From Kondoa malvinella (Eukaryota; Basidiomycota; Agaricostilbomycetes; Agaricostilbales; Kondoaceae), in contig BCIM01000003.1 in assembly GCA_039545315.1 (NCBI GenBank), forward strand, positions 239,799-303,798: DNA of 64,000 nucleotides, given 5' to 3'. The stretch's first letter is position 1, and every line of letters starts with the position of its first letter. This document shows, piece after piece, positions 57,517 through 64,000 of the stretch. A model generated the notes under the pieces. The model saw nothing but the letters and a program-made list of their open reading frames with translations. It was not told the DNA's origin and did no database searches. Both the position numbers and the translations under genes were made by a program.

Positions 57517-58272
57517 CTAGTCGCGATGCAAGAAGTCGATCCTGATATCGGCGCAAGCCATATCCCTTTCTGGCTCTTGAGTGAAAGCGCGAGCCTATAA
57601 ACGAAAGTTAGCTCTGCAATCGTTCAATAAGCATAGATACATACTTGAACAAGGAACTTGGCGCGAGGGATCTCTCTAGGTAGATCGACAGACTGCTCAA
57701 TGGTGTATTCGCCAGGCTGAATCGGACATTGAAGCGTTGCATTCGCTTTTGCGCTGTTCAAACACTTTAGCCAATACCAATCGGCAGCATCGTTCGACTA
57801 ACAGCTCCTCGCAGACATCAAAGCGTCTCGACAGTAGCTTGATGAGCCCAAGCTTGACCACTATATCCGCGTATGCGCCCTCCTATTCTCTCGATCAGAC
57901 ATAGCAAACGGCAGCAAGGGAACAGCGCTCACATCTACAAGCTCGTGCACTGTTCCACTTGCATAGATGGTCAACTTCTCGCCTGGTCGCGGAGGGTCTG
58001 GCTTGACGTCGAGAGACTTGACAGTGATAACATCAGAAGGGTTGCCTGTTCGTCCATGAAACGCAGTTCAGTTCCAAACAGAGCATATTGCAAGCATCCT
58101 TGAACGAACCGCAGTCGGTGAACTCCCAATTTGTTGTCGCATGCACGCCGCCATCGCTCTTGCCAATTCTGGAAGCGCCAGACAGCTTTCGATCACCGGC
58201 GTCAGGGGCGTAGAAGGGCAGCTGTAATGCGCTGGCCGCAGTCGCTAGGCAGAGTAAAGCTTTGATTTGCAT
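57517..58272 (-). CDS. NPC2: NPC2 / PG-PI transfer ML-domain protein
   Basis: Small secreted lumenal lipid-binding protein of the ML domain family (vacuolar sterol carrier, fungal phosphatidylglycerol/phosphatidylinositol transfer protein). Signal peptide MQIKALLCLATAASALQLPF. The mature part is followed across introns by WEFTDCGSF, SLEVKPDPPRPGEKLTIYAS then GTV, YADIVVKLGLIKLLSR, and the disulfide segment CPIQPGEYTIEQSVDLPRE. It ends ARAFTQEPERDMACADIRID with FLHRD. Conserved cysteines are present in the expected places. About 170 residues, as in the family. It acts with the membrane protein NPC1/Ncr1 to move sterols out of the vacuole or lysosome. Confidence 0.88.
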
Positions 58273-58376
58273 CGTTGGTTGTATGCCTTCAAGGGGTTCA
58301 AAGTCGCCAAGTCTTTGCATTAAGCAATACAACATGTCTAGTCATAATACAAAGAGGAGCCGAAGCTCGACCAGGA

Positions 58377-61300
58377 TTACATATCTACAGCCCCGCCCGT
58401 CCGTAAAACTTCTAGTCGTGTAATGAGTCTGGCATACTGGCTTTCAGCTTCATGCCTTCTATTAGGCTGCCCAGACTGTATTTTCATCAGTGCTATCCAC
58501 CGCGATCCAGAAAAAGAGCTTACACTAGCCACGAGAAGCTCCTCGCACCGAATTCGGTGCCTTTCGAAGATGACAGCTCCCAAGCAGCTAACGCCCGCTC
58601 GACCCAACGATCTTGTTGCTCAGCTATAGCAGCCAGAACGCATTCCGTCACGTTCAACGTCTGTTCGCGCAAGTTGGCTACAGCCGTTCGTTTCCTCTTG
58701 ATGGCCGCGTCTGAATATGTGATCAAGCCTATAAAAGCTTCTTCTTCTGATAGAGCTCGGTCAAAGCGTCGGGATATGCAGTTGTTTGCACAGATGGATG
58801 TCAATTCGTTCTGTAGCAAGATGTCAACGGGTAAGCTTGGGAGCTGAATTCAACTTACTGTATATGCTTCGTATAAATTAGACATGGCATTACGGTCAGC
58901 CTCGGTTGGATTACAGGGCATGTTGTACAGCTTGAGGTGTTCTTGAATAGCAACTTGGACTTGAGGTGCAGCAGTCTTGGCCGCCGTATTATGCTCAAAG
59001 ACAGCGCCGTGCTTCTCGAATCGGCTGATGCGCGAATGATTGCCCCTTCGTCCATATGTAGTATTCTCGTGCAGATCCACAGCGCGGAAGAGCTGACCCA
59101 GTACTCGATTGCTAGGGTAATATTTAGCGTCTAGAGCTCTCTTGGTCGTCCCTTCTGGCGACAAAAAGTCAGGCTTGCGGTTCTCCACTGGTCGAGGGAA
59201 CTCTTCAGGGTAGACTGGAAGGCCACTCTTCTGGAAATCGACCGATTTACTGCCTTTCTGGTTAGCAACTGTCTGGTGAACGTGGAACAAGCGCACGAGT
59301 GTAAATGCGCCAAGGCGACACAAGCATCTGATTTTGTGCCCTCTTCTTCTTCGTCCGCTATTTGCCTGGTATCAGGTGTAAGCGATGCAGATTGCTCAGG
59401 CCCCTCGTATGCTCACAGATGTAATGTACTGATGTTTGGCAGTCAGTGTCGTTGTCCACCCACTAAAGAGCACTCACGATACTAAGCCTGTGCAATCGTT
59501 GATCATATAGTCTATTACAAAGTCCTGGTAAAAATTGAGCATTACTCCCGGCCAAAGCGGGCCTGACGTACTGCTATATCATCCACATGACAGTCCCGAT
59601 TCAGCGTTAGAATCGATGTCGGCGGATAGTCCGCTGGCTCTATGATTTCTTTGGGCATAAGATCCGGGTCAAACAAAATATTATACCTGTGCAAGACCTG
59701 TGTCAGGCGAGGCTCATCAGACACGAAATGCAACTTGCAGATCGCCATCCAGGTCGCCGCCTGCGAGCATGGACGGCAGAGAGCGCTCTCCTGCGTAATG
59801 CTCAGACGAGAAGGGCAAGCTCGTGACAAAGTCTACCGTCGACAGAGAAGACGAGTACATTCGGAGGATAAGCAAGACCCTGCTCTTCCAGCCGGAGATG
59901 TCTATCTTCCAGACCATAGCAGATTTGGATGTCGCCGGGATGCAGGTTTGGCGAACGAGAGACAGCCATCTGACCGGTAAGACATCTGGTAGGCTGACCC
60001 TTCTTCTCGATACGCGCATAGATGCTGCCTTCTGGTATTATGTTGTATTCGTCTGCAATGCCGACGAGTGTGTAGCCGAGAGCGACTGGTATGCGAGCTT
60101 TGTGTTTCAATCTGAATAGCGAATCAGCATCGCCATCTGTTGCGAGCGGACAGACACGTACTGCTTCAACACATCCTTTACGCCTAGAGCTACCGTCGCT
60201 TCAATGAAGTCGTCGCCCAATTTCGCATGCTGGCCATCAGCGGACAGATGCAGAAAGTCTTGAATTCGGCGAAGTAGCGCAGGCCTGATTGGAGTTTATC
60301 AGCAATTTGGCTTTGCGGATGACGATAGTCACGTACAGCCGATAGCTTTCTCCGTAGCCATGCATCTGAAACACCTTCGCTGCGACAGAGATGCTCTTTT
60401 GAGCTGCTCTTGCGTTCTCAATCCTGATCAACGTGGATCAGAAATACACATATAGAGTATCTGAGCAGCCCACTCTCGTTTCTGCATCGCAAGGAAAACG
60501 TTCGGGTCGACCTTCAGATCTTCGAGTATCTTGATGAGAGGTCGATTGAGGAAGTAAGGTAAAGGTCTCGTGAACAGGGAGCAGATCTCGACGTCGCTTG
60601 AATAAGCCAAAAACTTCTCTTGTGAAGGTCGCAGAACGATGCAGTGTCCTTCCAGCCTGGTGTCCACTGACATGACACCTTTGGCTCCGCCAATTCGCAT
60701 CTGACATGAGGCTAAATTGTCAAGCTCGGAATCTGGCCTGTTGAATTTGGTGTGAAGTGCTCTGCCGATCGCTCGAGCAACACTTGAGGACATTGACCCG
60801 CAACCATCGGTAAAGAGGTTCTCGTCGCATTTTATGTCTGGTCGACGCAGTATCTGATCTTCTTGCAGCGTGATGGACTTTTCAGTAGAAGAGAAGGCTT
60901 GACTGAGACGAGCACCGAAGCGAGCGGGTTGTCTGATGACTTTAGTAAAGTCGCCGAGGGAATTTCGGATGGAGTGCGCATCGAGCTGGCCATATGGAGC
61001 GTAGCTAAAGGGTCGCACAAAGTAGACTGTGTGTTCTCTGTAGTCTGCATCAGTGCATGTCAAGGAGATAAAGTCTCCTTGCTCACTTCAAGGCGGAATT
61101 GGAATAAGCGAGAAAGTCAAAATGCTGTCCGCCCAAATCAAAGCCACGCTTGATGATCGAGCCAAAGCGTTCATGCAGGAACGTCCGACTGTCGACGTCT
61201 CGATTGGGCCGGTAGATGAGGTGATCCTCCTACTCAGGAGATCAGAGCTGTCGTGATCAATGTGGGCAAACCTACTTCTGCAAAGGTCACTCGGATAAAA

Positions 61301-62840
61301 TGGTCCAAGTGATCTTCGAAGCGCCGCAGTACCCTATTCGACTGTTCCCATGTCGGTCCTTCCAGAAATCTGGCTGTAGGTGTGAAGGTAATCTGGTGCA
61401 AGAGCACCTTGTTTGGTTCAATCTTCTTCCTCTTGGTCCAAAAAGTCTGGACCGCCGCAGTAAGTCGATCAGCAAGTATGCTTTCCACCAATTTGACAAT
61501 GTCTTCTTCTCTGTTCTCGCGATAGAGTTGATACCGCTGTCGCTCTTCTATACTTGCCAGCGTCTTCAAAGCATTGATGATGCCTTCATCGTCATGCAAT
61601 AGTCGAGCATCCCAAAGAGGTTGGTTTAGTCTCAAGATTTCTTCAGGCGTCAGTATCCCATTCGACAAGAGCATCTCGATTTGAAAAAAGACGGGCCATT
61701 CGAGACGTTTCGCCCAATCGCGTACTTTCTCAACTTTATCTTTCGCATAGAGCTTTCGAGCACTTCGGCATTCGACCGTGCGTAGAGCGGGCGCTAGGAA
61801 ACCGACTTCTTTGCATGCCATGAGGAAACGATCAAAGTTGTTCTTGCCTTCAAAGGTGATGCGAAAACATTTGCCTGTACAGCAAATCGTCGAATCAGAG
61901 GCGATCCGCTAGAACAGATCGAGTTCACTGACTGATCCAAGGTACTATTTCCGCATGCGCGGGATCTAGTCCTCGAAGCCTGACTCGCAAAGGATCATCA
62001 CCCTGTTCATCATGCGTCCTTCTGGGAGCATTATCGCTGGGTCTTGCCCCGCCCGAATCTTCAAAGGACGCCGCTTCGCTCAAGAACATGAACACATTCA
62101 AGCCCTTCTCGTCCGCAACAAAGACTTCAGTCGAGAACGGTTGTATGACAGCATGATGACCTTTATGCCAGAGGAAGAGTCGAAGATTGTTAAAGAAGGC
62201 GTCGAAACAGGCTTCACCGTGTGGTGTGACGGACGTCCATTCAATGCTGAGCACTCCGTCTCGACAGAAGAAGCCTATATCGATCTTGGCTATGGGAACT
62301 GGATCTGCGAGATTGGCAACATGACCTAGTCGGGCGCGCTTGATGTGGGGAGGCTCGTAGGCGTGGTTCCGCAGTTCGTCGAGCACAGATACGGGAATCT
62401 GTAGTGGCTTGAGCGTAAAAGATAGAACGACGAGAGAAGTACTTACCTGCTCGCTGGCTCTCTTCAGTCTGATGATGCTTCGAACACCAGGTATGCGAAG
62501 CAGTCCGCCTTGCCTTTCCATGAATCGATATGCAATCTCTTCGTAGGGAATCTGAGTCTGGTCGCTTAGGGAAAAGATTACATATCCAGCGAGTAAGTAC
62601 GTACGCTGATGAGACCTTTGCCATTGGGTTTTCTGCTCCGAGGGTAGGTGAACAGCCGGAGCTTGAAATTGATCGGGAGACCAGAGACAGAGTAATCACG
62701 AAGCTCATTGTGTAGTACGTGTGCGATGTTCTCCTCGCTTTACAAAGGCATGAGAGAGGTATGGGAAACGGAACCGAGAGGTCAGCGTACAGCTTCCGCT
62801 CTGTCACTTCTTCAGGCGCGAATTGGATCAAGACGTTCAT
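58377..62840 (-). CDS. Eukaryotic RNA-dependent RNA polymerase (RNAi, QDE-1/RDR type)
   Basis: Cellular RNA-dependent RNA polymerase that makes double-stranded RNA for RNA silencing. About 1,250 residues over many exons. N-terminal part NVLIQFAPEEVTERKLYADL; central helical block KVEKVRDWAKRLEWPVFFQI. Core motifs are FTDGCGSMSSSVARAIGRAL, QMRIGGAKGVMSVD, ARIPVALGYTLVGIADEYNI and the catalytic GGDLDGD of the double-psi beta-barrel. The join after DLDGD is best explained by an intron at 59687-59738 with a GC donor (GCAAGT), giving DGDLYNILFDPDLMPKEI. After it come KGSKSVDFQKSGLPVYP and ALDAKYYPSNRVLGQLFRAV. The last exon, behind donor GTGTAA (58535), ends RTGGAVDM-stop. The 5' end could extend beyond 62840. 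Confidence 0.9.
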
Positions 62841-63248
62841 GGCTTCAGCGAGAGAACGATGAATTGGTCATCGTGTACAGGGCAGTTTGTTACGTGCAAA
62901 CTCTTTGACTGAAGCGTGGGAGATGTTCTGTTGACGTAGAGATCAGAGCCCAGCAGCACAGAACTCAAAGCTCCAGTTGCAGAACTCTTTGACACTTCGA
63001 AAGGATACTTGTGCAGTTTGATTTGGGTTGAAGCAGATCTGACGGTGCTGCCTAGGGCATCAAAATGACTTGCACCAAAATCGCTTGTTGATCAGGCTAG
63101 GTTTATGGTTTTAGAACTTAGTTATGTCCCTTCGGCTATCAAGACGCCGAGGCTTTGGGGTCGAAGCCAACTCGCAAGATAGCTCTTCCCTGACAGCGAG
63201 CAGACCTCTCTCTTCTCTTCTGCGCAACCTTTATCGAATTCTATTACA
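62841..63248. promoter_or_regulatory. Divergent promoter region, RdRP / FOX2
   Basis: About 410 bp between divergent start codons. A CT-rich stretch with CTCTCTCTTCTCTTCTG (63211-63227) precedes the FOX2 ATG by about 20 bp and is probably its start-site region or leader. Confidence 0.4.
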
Positions 63249-64000
63249 ATGTCTCAACAAATTCGTTTCGACAACCGTGTCGTTATTGTAACAGGCTCTG
63301 GCGGTGGACTTGGTGCCGCGTCCGTCTCCTCCTCATCTCGCTATTCTGTCAATCGACCTACTGACCGGGCTAACTGAATTGCAGATATGCAAAGCTCTTT
63401 GGCTCGCGAGGCGCTAAAGTAGTCGTGAACGACTTCAACAAGCAGAACGCAGATGCTGTTGTCGATGAAATCAAGAAGGCGGGAGGTCGGTCCCCCGCTT
63501 TCACTGAATACCCGATGTCTGATCTGTCGTATCCTGTGCAGGCGAGGCTATGGCCAACTATGACAGCGTTACCAATGGTCCTGAGATTGTCAAGAAGGTC
63601 ATGGACAAGTATGGCCGCATCGATGTAAGCTTCCACTCTGTCCTCGCAATCTGCTTCCATAATTGACGTCTGTCGCAGGTCCTCATGTACATCTTACGCT
63701 TGTGCTATAAAGCTGTGCTGATCAGGCAACAGTAACAATGCCGGCATTCTGAGGGATAAATCCTTCAAGGCCATGACCGACAAGGAATGGGATCAAGTTA
63801 TTGATGTGCGGCTGCCTCGTCACTGCACGAGTCGTACTGATATCAGGTGTAGGTTCACGTCAAGGGCGCTTTCTCGATCACCAAAGCATGCTGGCCTATC
63901 TTCCGCAAGCAAAAGTTCGGTCGTATCATCAACACTGCCAGTGCTGCTGTGAGTGCAATGTACGACCTGCTGAATAACTCTGACTGTCTAATAGGGTATC
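63249..64000 (+). CDS. FOX2: Peroxisomal multifunctional beta-oxidation enzyme, 5' end
   Basis: N-terminal part of the (3R)-hydroxyacyl-CoA dehydrogenase / enoyl-CoA hydratase 2 multifunctional enzyme of peroxisomal fatty acid beta-oxidation. Start MSQQIRFDNRVVIVTGSGGG. The SDR cofactor motif TGSGGGLG continues across an intron (donor GTCCGT) as AAYAKLFGSRGAKVVVND. It then reads EAMANYDSVTNGPEIVKKVM with DKYGRID, the structural NNAGILRDKSFKAMTDKEWD and VKGAFSITKACWPIFRKQKF. The sequence ends in GRIINTASAAG, before the catalytic YxxxK. The SDR sequence matches the family's first dehydrogenase domain. The rest lies beyond the window, so the second dehydrogenase, hydratase and peroxisome signal are unseen. 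Confidence 0.9.

Overview
This is a 64-kb window of a compact fungal nuclear genome. The lineage evidence is gene content and gene architecture: many short spliceosomal introns (mostly about 45-60 nt, GT-AG with CTGA/CTAAC-like branch points close to the acceptor), short intergenic spacers, both strands used equally, no bacterial-type operons, and fungal families (DHA2 and sugar MFS transporters, Mid2-like surface proteins, DUF3292, a QDE-1/RDR-type RNA-dependent RNA polymerase, the peroxisomal multifunctional beta-oxidation enzyme). Intron richness and overall character fit a basidiomycete with a small genome. I cannot name the species from sequence alone. A cluster of ambiguous bases (22936-23039) and one or two frame breaks at homopolymers suggest draft-quality assembly.

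Layout, left to right. 0-10 kb: the 3' end of a Ser-rich protein gene, a DHA2 drug:H+ antiporter, the DNA polymerase delta third subunit (POL32/Cdc27), an HSL-type alpha/beta hydrolase, and a tandem array of three small paralogous coiled-coil genes. 10-18 kb: a C2H2 zinc-finger regulator, a Mid2-like single-pass membrane protein, an unrecognised coiled-coil/tail-anchor protein and RNase H2 catalytic subunit A. 17.6-23 kb: two F-box genes and a possible retroelement remnant. 23-30 kb: a Bax-inhibitor-1 family protein, a tiny gene abutting a MoaD/MOCS2A-like molybdopterin synthase subunit, a 1.9-kb stretch without convincing genes, and a WHIM-like chromatin protein. 30-39 kb: an unresolved gene, a SAM methyltransferase, HEM2, and a very large disordered nuclear protein. 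39-49 kb: two more single-pass surface proteins around VPS39 and an arabinokinase-N-domain-like glycosyltransferase. 49-58 kb: an MFS transporter, a sugar transporter, a DUF3292 protein and NPC2. 58-64 kb: the RNA-dependent RNA polymerase and the start of FOX2.

The genes do not form a single pathway cluster. Functional threads are genome maintenance (POL32, RNase H2A, RdRP, chromatin proteins), membrane traffic and sterol handling (VPS39, NPC2, DUF3292), cell-surface sensing (three single-pass Ser/Thr-rich proteins) and cofactor or lipid metabolism (HEM2, MoaD, FOX2). The most unusual structures are splicing ones. A 4-nt micro-exon follows two other tiny exons in the glycosyltransferase gene. 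There are probable GC-AG introns in RNase H2A and at the RdRP catalytic site. Several genes hide a short last exon behind a donor that itself reads as a stop codon. Exon boundaries below were worked out by eye from splice signals and conserved family motifs; boundaries inside poorly conserved proteins are approximate.
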